Positions 1-7,491 of a stretch of DNA of 36,600 bases are shown here, in pieces. The position numbers and the translations under genes are program-made. The notes below the pieces were generated by a model. The model was not told where the DNA came from, did not search any database, and saw only the letters and a program-made list of their open reading frames with translations. Origin of the DNA: Thermodesulfovibrionia bacterium (lineage in GTDB: Bacteria; Nitrospirota; Thermodesulfovibrionia; UBA6902); contig CALZGI010000064.1 of NCBI GenBank assembly GCA_945786855.1, forward strand, positions 1-36,600. Direction: 5' to 3'. Each line of letters opens with the position of its first letter. Within the stretch, counting starts at the first letter, position 1.

Positions 1-895
1 AGAACTTGTCCTTATGACATGCCACGCAAATCTGCATATTTGCTTCTGAAAGGCGAAGCCTGTACTTTTCGCTTGCCCCCTTTGCACTTGCTTTTTCAGC
101 GGGGATCACACCTCTTTCATGAGGATTATGACAGGTAGAACAGGTGATTCTGCCGTCATAATTCAGGGGAAGGATTATCCCGTATTTCTCTTTTGTCAAT
201 TTCATGTTTTCTACTATTGAATCAGGAGGTGTGACGAGATGATTGGCGTTGATCGGGTGCAGCTGACTCTGTTTGTAGTGGCATCTGAAACAGAGGACCT
301 CAAGGTTGCCTATTAATTTGACTTCTTTGAAAGTGGAAATATTTTCATCGGGTTTTTCCACGTGACAGTACAGGCACTTGTCAACAATGACTGATCCTTC
401 TTTTGTAAGCTGGTTATGAGGGTCCAGCATTGTGTATTGTTTTTCGTCGTGGCACCTGAAACAGAGGGTGGTTCGGCTTACGTAGGGAGCCCCTCTGAGA
501 AATCTCCTGTTGAGCACTTTGAATCTCGGATTTTTCTGACATTGCATATACATGTCGTGACAGGTGGGACAGGCAATCTTGTCGTTCACGAGAGGAAATT
601 CTTCGGGAATTAAATTCTTTTTTTCTTCCGAAGGAATTATGTCAACGGGATGTATGTATGTGCCCGGGGTATAGCCGTGACATTTGCACAATTGGGTATA
701 ATCTCCTCCATATTTCAGAAATGCCTCTCCGCCTTCTACAGGAGTATTTTCATGACATTCGGAACAATACTTGTCGGTATAATGGAGATTCGTATTTTCT
801 GATATTCCTTCAGAGGCATTGGCTCTATCTTCAGTAAATATCAACACAGGCACGATAAACAAGAGGCTGATAAAGAAAATCACTAAATTTTTCAT
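1..895 (-). CDS. Multiheme c-type cytochrome, C-terminus beyond window edge
   Basis: The reading frame begins at an ATG on the minus strand and stays open to the window edge, giving 298 residues. Residues 1-27 form a Sec signal peptide (short basic start, long hydrophobic core, A-N-A before the likely cleavage site), so the product is exported. Seven CXXCH haem c motifs start at C44, C109, C145, C174, C202, C252 and C290. C145 and C202 share the form CFRCH, and C252 is followed by NPH, as in doubled-CXXCH cytochromes. An eighth candidate at C70 reads CKCH, with only one residue between the cysteines. The protein is probably periplasmic and used in electron transfer; its partner cannot be told from the window. 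It is transcribed divergently from the receiver gene to its right. Confidence 0.9.
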   Translation of the reverse strand, partial: MKNLVIFFISLLFIVPVLIFTEDRANASEGISENTNLHYTDKYCSECHENTPVEGGEAFLKYGGDYTQLCKCHGYTPGTYIHPVDIIPSEEKKNLIPEEFPLVNDKIACPTCHDMYMQCQKNPRFKVLNRRFLRGAPYVSRTTLCFRCHDEKQYTMLDPHNQLTKEGSVIVDKCLYCHVEKPDENISTFKEVKLIGNLEVLCFRCHYKQSQLHPINANHLVTPPDSIVENMKLTKEKYGIILPLNYDGRITCSTCHNPHERGVIPAEKASAKGASEKYRLRLSEANMQICVACHKDKF

Positions 896-962
896 TATAT
901 AGAATCTGCGTTCTTTTATTAATTTTACCGGTAGTTGCAGAAGCAATTACAACAGATATTTT

Positions 963-991
963 AGTGTAGCATAAAATTAATATGCCAACAA
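963..991 (-). promoter_or_regulatory. Extended -10 promoter for the cytochrome gene
   Basis: On the minus strand a TGCTACACT extended -10 element (hexamer 963-968) lies 17 bp downstream of a weak -35 TTGTTG (986-991). The predicted start falls near 956, about 60 nt before the cytochrome ATG. Matched by eye only. Confidence 0.4.
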
Positions 992-1111
992 GTAGACCGA
1001 TTCAACAAGGTCGAGGCTGCGCTTTGTGTGAAATTCCTCAAAGAACAGGACATATAACCCATCCGTCCGGGGCAAAGAAGAAAATAGTGTCAAAAAACGA
1101 TCACTTAAGTA

Positions 1112-1127
1112 TGGTATGCAATTTGCT
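1112..1127 (+). promoter_or_regulatory. Sigma-54 (-24/-12) promoter candidate
   Basis: TGGTATGCAATTTGCT places GG (1113-1114) and GC (1125-1126) at the 12-bp offset required for sigma-54 promoters. The expected transcription start is near 1138, followed by a short leader to the receiver gene at 1175. The -24 half is TGGTAT rather than TGGCAC, so it is a good but imperfect match. An AT-rich stretch follows at 1127-1150. The rest of the gap 896-1174 shows no other clear signal. Confidence 0.5.
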
Positions 1128-1174
1128 AATTATAATTAATATCAAAATTTGTAATTGAGTCAACGGGAGACAGG

Positions 1175-1585
1175 ATGGCGTTAGGAAGTAAGATTAAAAT
1201 ATTAATAATTGACGATGAGGAACTGATTTGCTGGTCACTCAAAACGTCCTTTGAAAGATACAATGAATTTGCGGTCAGCTGTGCACATACCAGTGACGAT
1301 GCCCTGCGATATATTTTAGAAAATCAATATGATGTTGTTATCACGGACCTGAAGCTTCCCGATGCGAATGGAGCAGAACTGCTCGGCAAGATAAAGGGAT
1401 TGGTCCAGAACACACCGGTCATAGTCATGTCAGCCTATTTATCTGATCCTGTTCACTATGATATAACCAAATATGATATCTTCAGATGCGTGAATAAGCC
1501 TTTTGAGATAAGTGATATTATATGCGGTGTTCAGGATGCATTGGCATTCAGAATGCATGAAACGGGAGTGCAGGGGGCTCGCTGA
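1175..1585 (+). CDS. Stand-alone response-regulator receiver protein
   Basis: This 136-residue protein is a single CheY-like receiver domain with no DNA-binding or enzymatic output. The phosphorylation machinery is intact: acidic pair D13-D14, phospho-acceptor D58 (in ITDLKLPD), S86 in VIVMSA, and the conserved lysine K108 in VNKPF. It is likely phosphorylated by a histidine kinase not in the window and acts by protein contact. The ATG is preceded by a GGGAGACAGG ribosome binding site. It stands alone between divergent and convergent neighbours, behind a -24/-12 element. Family assignment is firm; the partner kinase and target are unknown. Confidence 0.92.
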   Translation: MALGSKIKILIIDDEELICWSLKTSFERYNEFAVSCAHTSDDALRYILENQYDVVITDLKLPDANGAELLGKIKGLVQNTPVIVMSAYLSDPVHYDITKYDIFRCVNKPFEISDIICGVQDALAFRMHETGVQGAR

Positions 1586-1606
1586 GAGATCCCTTCTTTA
1601 TTAAAG

Positions 1607-1621
1607 TGGGGCTCTGCCCCA
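1607..1621. terminator. Short GC hairpin between convergent genes
   Basis: TGGGGC-TCT-GCCCCA forms a 6-bp stem with a 3-nt loop in the gap between the receiver gene and the convergent SurA-N-like gene. No clear U-run follows on either strand, so terminator function is only suggested by position. Confidence 0.3.
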
Positions 1622-1685
1622 TATACAATATATAAATAAGTTCTATCGAACGAAGGAGGAAGGAGCAAGAGCGAAGCGTATCAGA

Positions 1686-2357
1686 TCAGGATATTAAATC
1701 CCTGTTTATCTTAATGTCCATCTGGCGCTTGATGCTTTCGATATATGCCTGTACTGTTTGATTGCTTTTGGAGGAACGAAAGATGGCACGAAGCTGATCT
1801 TTGTTCTCTTCCTGCATGGAATCGAGTATTTTCAGCTCATCTGCTGAAAGTTCCGCTGTTTCTCCAATCAGATTGCTCATCTTGGAAATAAGGATATCGC
1901 TTCTAACACTGCTCTCAAATTCACGGGTAGATAGGCGGTTCAGTTTCAGTGCCCTTTCGTATACATTCTGGTCAAATACACCGTCCCTCTGGAAATATTC
2001 AGTTTTCATTATTTCATTCTGAAGTTCTTTTTCGGTCACCCTGATTCCCGTTTCCTGCGCTGCAATACGCAGCACTATCCTGTTGACCAGTGTGGCCAGG
2101 ACCCTGTCTTCAAGGCCGATTTTTTCTATATCTTCAGGGCTCTGATCCTGATTTCTCAGGCGTTTGTATTCATTGTCATAAGCACGCCAGAATTGATCGA
2201 GCGTTATTTTTTCATCTTCTATCTGGGCTACATATGACACTGTCGGGTTGTCTGCCGGTCCTATGCCCCAGAAAACAAAAGCAACGGTAATCATGATAGT
2301 GATTGCCGACAGGAGAAATACAGTGAAGAATTTATTGCCGTGAATCATTTTAAGCAT
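1686..2357 (-). CDS. Membrane-anchored SurA-N/PpiD-like chaperone stub without PPIase domain
   Basis: The 223-residue protein begins with a cytoplasmic stub and one transmembrane helix (about residues 10-31, ending FVFWGIG), the arrangement of PpiD. It continues with a helical SurA-N-type chaperone region: VAQIEDEKITLDQFWRAY, a short loop, then helices such as VLATLVNRIVLRIAAQETG and EYFQRDGVFD. In the family this region binds unfolded outer-membrane or secreted proteins in the periplasm. The protein ends after the helical region, so no parvulin PPIase domain is present; full PpiD is about 620 residues. It lies 59 bp downstream of hemC on the same strand and is probably in the ccsA-hemA-hemC transcript. 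It may assist cytochrome folding, which is inference only. No good ribosome binding site is visible, and M4 is an alternative start. Confidence 0.75.
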   Translation of the reverse strand: MLKMIHGNKFFTVFLLSAITIMITVAFVFWGIGPADNPTVSYVAQIEDEKITLDQFWRAYDNEYKRLRNQDQSPEDIEKIGLEDRVLATLVNRIVLRIAAQETGIRVTEKELQNEIMKTEYFQRDGVFDQNVYERALKLNRLSTREFESSVRSDILISKMSNLIGETAELSADELKILDSMQEENKDQLRAIFRSSKSNQTVQAYIESIKRQMDIKINRDLIS

Positions 2358-2416
2358 AGGATAATATAGCTGAAAGTCCGCTCAAAGGGCAAGACAGGGG
2401 CAGGCCCCTCCAGTGA

Positions 2417-3385
2417 CTACTGTCCGTACACTTCGTCAAGAATTTCTTTTGCTCCCTCTGAGAGGAGTTTTTCGGCAAGCGTCACTCCCAGAGATTCAGC
2501 ATCTTGCGGCTTTCCGTCCACTCTGTTCTTAATCAGGGTTTTTCCGTCTACACTGCCTACGAGCCCCTCTAGAACAAGACGGCCTTCTTTTAACTGTGCA
2601 TATGCACCTATGGGCACCTGACAGCCTCCTTCGAGTTTTTTAAGGGCCGCGCGCTCTGCCTGAACACAGATCGAGGTTTCCTCATGATTCAGCTTTTTAA
2701 GCAGATCATTTATAAAAGGATCGTCTACTCTGCACTCTATGCCCACAGCGCCCTGACCGATGGCAGGAAGACTGACTGCAGTGGGGAGCTTTTCTGTTAT
2801 CCTGTCTTCATGGCCGAGCCTTTTGACCCCTGCTGTTGCGAGAATTATAGCGTCAAACTGGCCTTCATCAAGTTTTCTCAGACGGGTATCTACATTGCCC
2901 CTGAGCTGTACGATTTTCAGATCAGGACGCTTGTTCAAAAGCTGGCAAATCCTCCTGAGACTGCTGGTCCCCACAGTCGCACCTTGAGGAAGGTCAGTAA
3001 AACTTTTAATTTCTTTTCCTTTGCTGACTGTTAAAGGCTGACCGCTGAAAGCTGGCGTTATAAACGCATCCCTCGGATCTTCTCTTTTCGTTATGGCTGA
3101 AAGATGAAGGCCTTCAGGAAGGTCTGTCGGCACATCCTTCATGCTGTGGACCGCAAGGTCTGCTTCACCTCTGAGCATGGCCTCTTCAATCTCTTTCACG
3201 AAGAGGCCTTTCCCCCCAACCTGGGCAAGGGGGACATCGAGGATCTTGTCACCGGTGGTTTTTATCTTATTGAGTTCTATCTCTAAACCAGGGTCAATCT
3301 GTTCAAGCTGGCCTTTTATCCACTCTGCCTGCCAGAGCGCCAGTTTGCTTTGCCGCGTTGCAATAACTATTTTACGTTTTGTCAT
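2417..3385 (-). CDS. hemC: Hydroxymethylbilane synthase (porphobilinogen deaminase)
   Basis: The enzyme polymerises four porphobilinogens into hydroxymethylbilane in tetrapyrrole biosynthesis, in the cytosol. Diagnostic features are the start [19 protein letters not shown], the catalytic Asp in HSMKDVP (D84), the substrate-binding arginines of GTSSLRR and LRGNVDTRL, and the dipyrromethane-cofactor cysteine C255 in [11 protein letters not shown]. Length is 322 residues against about 310 for characterised enzymes. I chose the ATG at 3385, which overlaps the hemA stop and matches family N-termini, over an upstream TTG that would add five residues. The overlap implies translational coupling with hemA. 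Confidence 0.96.
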   Translation of the reverse strand: MTKRKIVIATRQSKLALWQAEWIKGQLEQIDPGLEIELNKIKTTGDKILDVPLAQVGGKGLFVKEIEEAMLRGEADLAVHSMKDVPTDLPEGLHLSAITKREDPRDAFITPAFSGQPLTVSKGKEIKSFTDLPQGATVGTSSLRRICQLLNKRPDLKIVQLRGNVDTRLRKLDEGQFDAIILATAGVKRLGHEDRITEKLPTAVSLPAIGQGAVGIECRVDDPFINDLLKKLNHEETSICVQAERAALKKLEGGCQVPIGAYAQLKEGRLVLEGLVGSVDGKTLIKNRVDGKPQDAESLGVTLAEKLLSEGAKEILDEVYGQ

Positions 3386-4655
3386 TATTATCACTCTCAA
3401 TCTCTAAATTAAATAATTTCCGGACAATATCCAGCATTTGTTCCTTGTTGTCTTCCTCTGACTTTAATGCGGCAGTTGGAGGATGAATCAGCTTGTTGAC
3501 GATGGAGGCAGTCAGCTGCTCTATGGACCGTATTTTCACTTCTTCCATGGGCCCCATCTTTTTAAGGGTTTTTTCGAGCTCTTCCTGACGTATCACTTCT
3601 GCTCTGCTCCTCAGTGCTACTATCGTGGGAGTTGCCGTCAGTGAAGCAGTCCACTTCAGGAAGGAACCGATTTCTTCGTCCACGATCTTTTCTGCTTTTT
3701 CTGCCTCTTTTTCCCGTTCTCCCATATTGGTCTCAACAATCCCCTGCAGGTTGTCCACATCGTAAAGGTAGACATTATCCACATCATTAATAGCGGGGTC
3801 TATATTTCTTGGAACTGATATGTCAATAATGAACATGGATCTCTGTTTTCTCTCCTTCATTATTTTCTGCATCTGTGATTTTTCCAGAATATAGTGGGGA
3901 GCACCGGTGGAGCAGATAACAATATCGGTATGCTTCAACTCCTGAGTGAAATTTTCAAAGGGGATTGCCTTCCCATGGAACTCATCTGCCAGTTCTTCTG
4001 CCCGTGCCGCTGTTCTGTTGGTTACATATACATCTTTTACTCCGCTGTTGATAAGGTGTCTTGCCGCAAGTTCTGCCATTTCACCGGCCCCTATTAACAT
4101 AAAGGACTTTGTCGAAAGGTCGTCAAAAATCTTCTTTGCAAGCTCTACTGCAGCAAAGCTTATGCTTACTGCACTTTCGGCTATTTTTGTCTCTGTCCGG
4201 ATACGCTTTGCTACAGAAACCGATTTTCGCATCAATTTGTTCAGGAAGACACCCGTTGTTTTATTCTTGAGAGCAGTGTCAAAGGAATCTTTCAGCTGCC
4301 CGAGGATCTGGGGCTCCCCGAGCACCATTGAATCCAGGCTTGATGCTACTCTGAACATATGTCGTATTGCTTCCTTCTCCCTGTGGATATACAGAGATTT
4401 GTCCAGAAGGTCTTTCGGTACATTGTGAAAATCGGAAATGAAACATTTAATGCTTTCTGTGCCCGCATCTGTTTCGCTTACCCCTGCATAAATTTCAACC
4501 CTGTTGCAGGTGGATAATATGATATTCTCCTTTACCTCAGAGGAGTCTTTCAGGACATGAATGGCTTCATCAAGCTTGGGGCCGTCAAAGGCCACTTTTT
4601 CCCGTACTTCGATGGGTGCTGTTTTGTGGTTCAGTCCGACAACGATTATGTTCAT
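3372..4655 (-). CDS. hemA: Glutamyl-tRNA reductase
   Basis: This NADPH-dependent enzyme reduces glutamyl-tRNA(Glu) to glutamate-1-semialdehyde, the first committed step of the C5 route to 5-aminolevulinate. Signature elements are [14 protein letters not shown] at the N-terminus, the nucleophilic cysteine C50 in [18 protein letters not shown] in the substrate domain, the Rossmann NADPH motif [13 protein letters not shown] (about residues 186-199), and a C-terminal helical dimerisation domain. At 427 residues it is the usual length. Its stop overlaps the hemC start, and ccsA lies upstream on the same strand, so the three probably form one operon feeding haem to cytochrome c assembly. No strong ribosome binding site is visible before the ATG. 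Confidence 0.97.
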   Translation of the reverse strand: MNIIVVGLNHKTAPIEVREKVAFDGPKLDEAIHVLKDSSEVKENIILSTCNRVEIYAGVSETDAGTESIKCFISDFHNVPKDLLDKSLYIHREKEAIRHMFRVASSLDSMVLGEPQILGQLKDSFDTALKNKTTGVFLNKLMRKSVSVAKRIRTETKIAESAVSISFAAVELAKKIFDDLSTKSFMLIGAGEMAELAARHLINSGVKDVYVTNRTAARAEELADEFHGKAIPFENFTQELKHTDIVICSTGAPHYILEKSQMQKIMKERKQRSMFIIDISVPRNIDPAINDVDNVYLYDVDNLQGIVETNMGEREKEAEKAEKIVDEEIGSFLKWTASLTATPTIVALRSRAEVIRQEELEKTLKKMGPMEEVKIRSIEQLTASIVNKLIHPPTAALKSEEDNKEQMLDIVRKLFNLEIESDNNDKT

Positions 4656-4697
4656 AGCATAAAAAACAAGGCGCCGAGGGAAAAAACTGATTCCATC

Positions 4698-4729
4698 CCT
4701 TGACCCCTTGACCCCTCGACCCCTTGACC
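4698..4729. repeat. Four tandem copies of an 8-bp unit in the ccsA-hemA gap
   Basis: The unit CCTTGACC is repeated four times head to tail with one change (third copy CCTCGACC). It fills the space between the ccsA stop and the hemA start. Role unknown: it could be a slippage-prone microsatellite or part of the operon leader. Confidence 0.8.
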
Positions 4730-4733
4730 TCTT

Positions 4734-5561
4734 TTATAAAAATACATGACGTCCTTTCAGGATCAGGCTTACACCAAAAAAAGCGAATATAATGATTGCA
4801 AAGCCGACGATGGAGAGAATGGCAGCTTTTTTACCATGCCAGCCAACGGTAATCCTGAGGTGGAGCACAAGCGCGTATATGAACCATGTTATGAGCGACC
4901 ACACTTCCTTGGGGTCCCATCTCCAGTAAGTCCCCCACGCGGAATTTGCCCAGATTACCCCGGTGATCATAGCAAAGGTTAAGAGGGGAAACCCGAGAGT
5001 AATGAGATGGTAGTTAATCTCATCGAGTACCTGAAGGCTCGGCAGTTTCTGGAAAAGACTGCCCAGTTGTTTTGATTTTACGTACCGTTCCTGCATGAGA
5101 TACATGACGCCGATTCCTGCAGCCATGGCAAATGCGGCATCTCCCAGAAATGCCAGAATAACGTGAATTCCGAACCAGTAGCTCTGCAGGGCCGGGCTCA
5201 ACACCTTTATTTCCCTCGGGAAAATAGATGCCGAAAACATTAGAACAAAAACTATGGGCATTATAAATGAGCTCAGGAGCCCCGGTTTATAGCGAAATTC
5301 GTGGAAAAAAAATAATATCAGTACGCACCAGGAAAAAAATGAAGCTGCTTCGTGCATATTGGTAACCGGAATATGCCCTCCCTGAACATATCTCACAATA
5401 ATATTCCCTGTATGAAACAGGAAACCGGTCACAGCCAGGTACAGGGCCAGTTTCGAAGTGGTTTTCCTGCCCCGGAAGATCTCTGCAATACCCGCGATTG
5501 TAGCAATAAAATAGAATGTCAGGGCAAGTTCAAATAGTAGGACATTTAATGCAATCTGCAC
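4734..5561 (-). CDS. ccsA: Cytochrome c biogenesis protein CcsA (System II haem handler)
   Basis: This 275-residue polytopic membrane protein has about eight hydrophobic segments. It carries the tryptophan-rich WWD haem-handling motif (about residues 206-218, including WGTYWRWDPKEVW) and flanking histidines (H133 in GIHVILAF, H234 in LVLHLR) that fit haem ligation. In System II, CcsA works with CcsB/ResB to export haem and ligate it to CXXCH apocytochromes on the outer face of the membrane. The partner is not in the window. The start is GTG, chosen because AAAGGAG lies seven bases upstream. Position ahead of hemA-hemC and near a multiheme cytochrome fits the role. The 108-bp gap upstream (5562-5669) is AT-rich with no clear promoter. 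Confidence 0.93.
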   Translation of the reverse strand: MQIALNVLLFELALTFYFIATIAGIAEIFRGRKTTSKLALYLAVTGFLFHTGNIIVRYVQGGHIPVTNMHEAASFFSWCVLILFFFHEFRYKPGLLSSFIMPIVFVLMFSASIFPREIKVLSPALQSYWFGIHVILAFLGDAAFAMAAGIGVMYLMQERYVKSKQLGSLFQKLPSLQVLDEINYHLITLGFPLLTFAMITGVIWANSAWGTYWRWDPKEVWSLITWFIYALVLHLRITVGWHGKKAAILSIVGFAIIIFAFFGVSLILKGRHVFL

Positions 5562-5669
5562 GTTTCTGCTCCTTTATGAGGCGTAAATACAGTTATCAGA
5601 CAATGAATATTGATATGAAGTTCTTTTCGGCATATGGTAAATTCATCTTAAATAGATGTTTCTATTAAA

Positions 5670-6230
5670 TTATTCTTCTGTATATTTTTTGACATAAGCA
5701 AGGAATTTGTCAATTTCTCCCTGTTTTTTTATTAAATCGATATGAAATATTTTCGTGTCCGATTGGTGCAGGGGAGCTGTGGAAGAATAGTTCTTGCCTG
5801 TTCCGGCAGCGTTGACCACGATGATGTCTGCCTTTTTTATGATTTCTCTTGCCGATGACTTTATCTCTCCCCTTTCTCCGATTACGAATATAATCAGGTC
5901 CGGGTTTAAATACATAAGGGGGCTGTTCCCTTCGACTACAACTCCCTGAAGGCCATTCATATTACCGAGGGCGATGTCCAGTGCCCCCTCCAGTTGAGGC
6001 CCGCTGCTCTGGACCCAGACCACCTTTTCGGCACCGGCCCGGGACATGAGGGCCGTATCCTTGTCTCCCTGCAGCAGTACCTCAGGATCATCGGTGACAG
6101 AAGAATAGAGGCCGGTCCTCGTGCATTTGATTGCACCGAAGCCGGTGAGGTTTTTCAGTAAGATGGTGCAGAGGGTCGTTTTCCCCGCACTGCTGTGGGC
6201 GCCGGTGACGGAAATGATTTTGAATGGCAT
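5670..6230 (-). CDS. MobB-like P-loop NTPase
   Basis: This 186-residue soluble protein starts with a beta strand and a P-loop (IISVTGAHSSAGKTTLCTIL; A11-T18 as AxxxxGKT), followed by IKCTRTG. A second conserved block, GVVVEGNSPLMYLNPDLIIFVIG, recalls the VxVEG segment of MobB proteins, the GTP-binding adaptors of molybdenum cofactor guanylylation. The end is a helix-strand nucleotide-fold region (IIVVNAAGTGK). No molybdenum genes are in view, so the substrate is uncertain; other SIMIBI-class GTPases cannot be excluded. I chose the ATG at 6230, just ahead of the P-loop strand. A TTG at 6266 would add 12 residues from a near-repeat stretch (two copies of CTTGTATCCT) and looks unlikely. Confidence 0.6.
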   Translation of the reverse strand: MPFKIISVTGAHSSAGKTTLCTILLKNLTGFGAIKCTRTGLYSSVTDDPEVLLQGDKDTALMSRAGAEKVVWVQSSGPQLEGALDIALGNMNGLQGVVVEGNSPLMYLNPDLIIFVIGERGEIKSSAREIIKKADIIVVNAAGTGKNYSSTAPLHQSDTKIFHIDLIKKQGEIDKFLAYVKKYTEE

Positions 6231-6358
6231 AGGGAAAGGATACAAGATGGAGGTTGCAGGATACAAGAAGCTTTCGGGCAGAATGTTGTCCCGTTGAGCG
6301 AACCAGCCATGGACTATCCGTCATTCTGAACGTCCGGCATCGCTCCCGGAAAATTCAC

Positions 6359-6387
6359 TTGACAGGTGATGGATTTAATGATAAATA
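6359..6387 (+). promoter_or_regulatory. Sigma-70-type promoter candidate for the AraC-family regulator
   Basis: A perfect -35 TTGACA (6359-6364) is followed after 17 bp by TAAATA (6382-6387), a weak -10. It lies about 70 bp before the regulator start in the divergent gap 6231-6455. The gap shows no other clear signal. Confidence 0.35.
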
Positions 6388-6455
6388 AAGAAGAGTTTTG
6401 CTTTAGGGGCTTTTAATGATGGGTCATTTTGATTTTGAGAATATAGTACATAACT

Positions 6456-7202
6456 ATGAGGGGATGTTTGAGTAAACAGAGCCATCATTCTGAGAAGAAA
6501 GTAATATTAATAGCAGGCCCAGACGATCAGGGATACGGTCATACTTTATCCCTCTCCTTTAAAGATTGTGACGTAATAGGCAAACAAAATATCCAGGAAG
6601 CAAAAAGATATTACCTGACACATAGAGTTGATATTGCAGTCTTAAGCAATATTCCTGCAATTCCCTGCCTCTCCCTGCTGAAATTCCTTAAAAACATAAA
6701 ACCTCATGTGAATATCATCATACTGACCAGGAATGGCTCTGAGGAGTTTGCTGTTGATGCGTTCAGAAAGGGTGCCACCGATTATTTTAGTGCTTCCTTT
6801 GAATTAAAGGAGTTGGAAACGAGGATTGGATGTCTGTTGATTTCAGAAGAAGTGAAGAACAGGAGACGATCTGATTATGGTCTGGACAATTTTCGAACAG
6901 CAGTGAATTATGCCTCTGAACATTACAATGAAAGAATTGAACTCCGCTGCGTTGCCCACCTTGCGGGGATGAGTCTTTCCTGCTTTCAAAGGTCTTTTAA
7001 AAAGAAGATGGGAGTGACATTTACAGAATACGTAAATAACCTTCGAATCTCAAGGGCAAAGAAAATGCTCGAAAACAGTAATTTGTCCATTTCTGAAATA
7101 GCATTCATGAGTGGTTTTTCAAATCAGTATCACTTCACCAGAACATTCAAAAAGATCTCAAATATATGCCCGAGCCTGTACCGGAATTCTCTGAAATCAT
7201 AA
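6456..7202 (+). CDS. AraC-family regulator with degenerate receiver domain
   Basis: The 248-residue protein has an N-terminal receiver-like fold (about 15-130) and a C-terminal AraC-type double helix-turn-helix (about 148-245). The DNA-binding part is classical: a first helix-turn-helix around CVAHLAGMSLSCFQRSFKK and a second around LSISEIAFMSGFSNQYHFTR. The receiver part lacks the phospho-acceptor: where xxxDxxxP is expected the sequence is VLSNIPAIP, and the conserved lysine before PF is missing (YFSASF). It therefore probably answers to a ligand, a partner or its own level. The ATG has no ribosome binding site; a TTG at 6468 behind GAGGGG is a possible alternative. Targets are unknown; the neighbouring sigma-54 activator gene is a natural candidate. 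Confidence 0.85.
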   Translation: MRGCLSKQSHHSEKKVILIAGPDDQGYGHTLSLSFKDCDVIGKQNIQEAKRYYLTHRVDIAVLSNIPAIPCLSLLKFLKNIKPHVNIIILTRNGSEEFAVDAFRKGATDYFSASFELKELETRIGCLLISEEVKNRRRSDYGLDNFRTAVNYASEHYNERIELRCVAHLAGMSLSCFQRSFKKKMGVTFTEYVNNLRISRAKKMLENSNLSISEIAFMSGFSNQYHFTRTFKKISNICPSLYRNSLKS

Positions 7203-7272
7203 TAATCCGGGCATGGCGATTCCCCCCCCTCAAAGCAGAATAGGTCAAAGAAAAAGCATTATAGGACAAGAT

Positions 7273-7302
7273 TTGTCAGGCATTTCGTGTTAATAATATA
7301 AA
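7273..7302 (+). promoter_or_regulatory. Sigma-70-type promoter candidate for the sigma-54 activator gene
   Basis: TTGTCA (7273-7278) and TATAAA (7297-7302), each one mismatch from consensus, are separated by 18 bp in the 289-bp gap 7203-7491. The predicted start near 7309 leaves an untranslated leader of about 180 nt before the activator gene. A C-run at 7225-7232 and a 17-codon open frame are the only other notable items in the gap. Confidence 0.45.
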
Positions 7303-7368
7303 ACAGGGCGACGATTCATACTTATCATACAGCACAGTAACTGTTTCTAATTGGGGAGAGGGCAGGTT

Positions 7369-7422
7369 ATGCACGTATCTTTTTTATTCAGCAATGCTTT
7401 CATATTCACGATCTGGTGGTAA
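7369..7422 (+). CDS. Possible 17-residue leader peptide
   Basis: A short frame in the leader of the activator gene encodes MHVSFLFSNAFIFTIWW. It follows a purine-rich GGGGAGAGGGCAGG that could bind ribosomes and ends with two Trp codons directly before TAA. Such an arrangement can act as an attenuator or arrest peptide, but no terminator/antiterminator pair was found between it and 7492, so the call is weak. Confidence 0.2.
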   Translation: MHVSFLFSNAFIFTIWW

Positions 7423-7491
7423 TGAATATACGATAGCGGTTAACAGGAACAGAGAAAAAATGATGGCATAAAAGCAACAGGCACAGCATCC

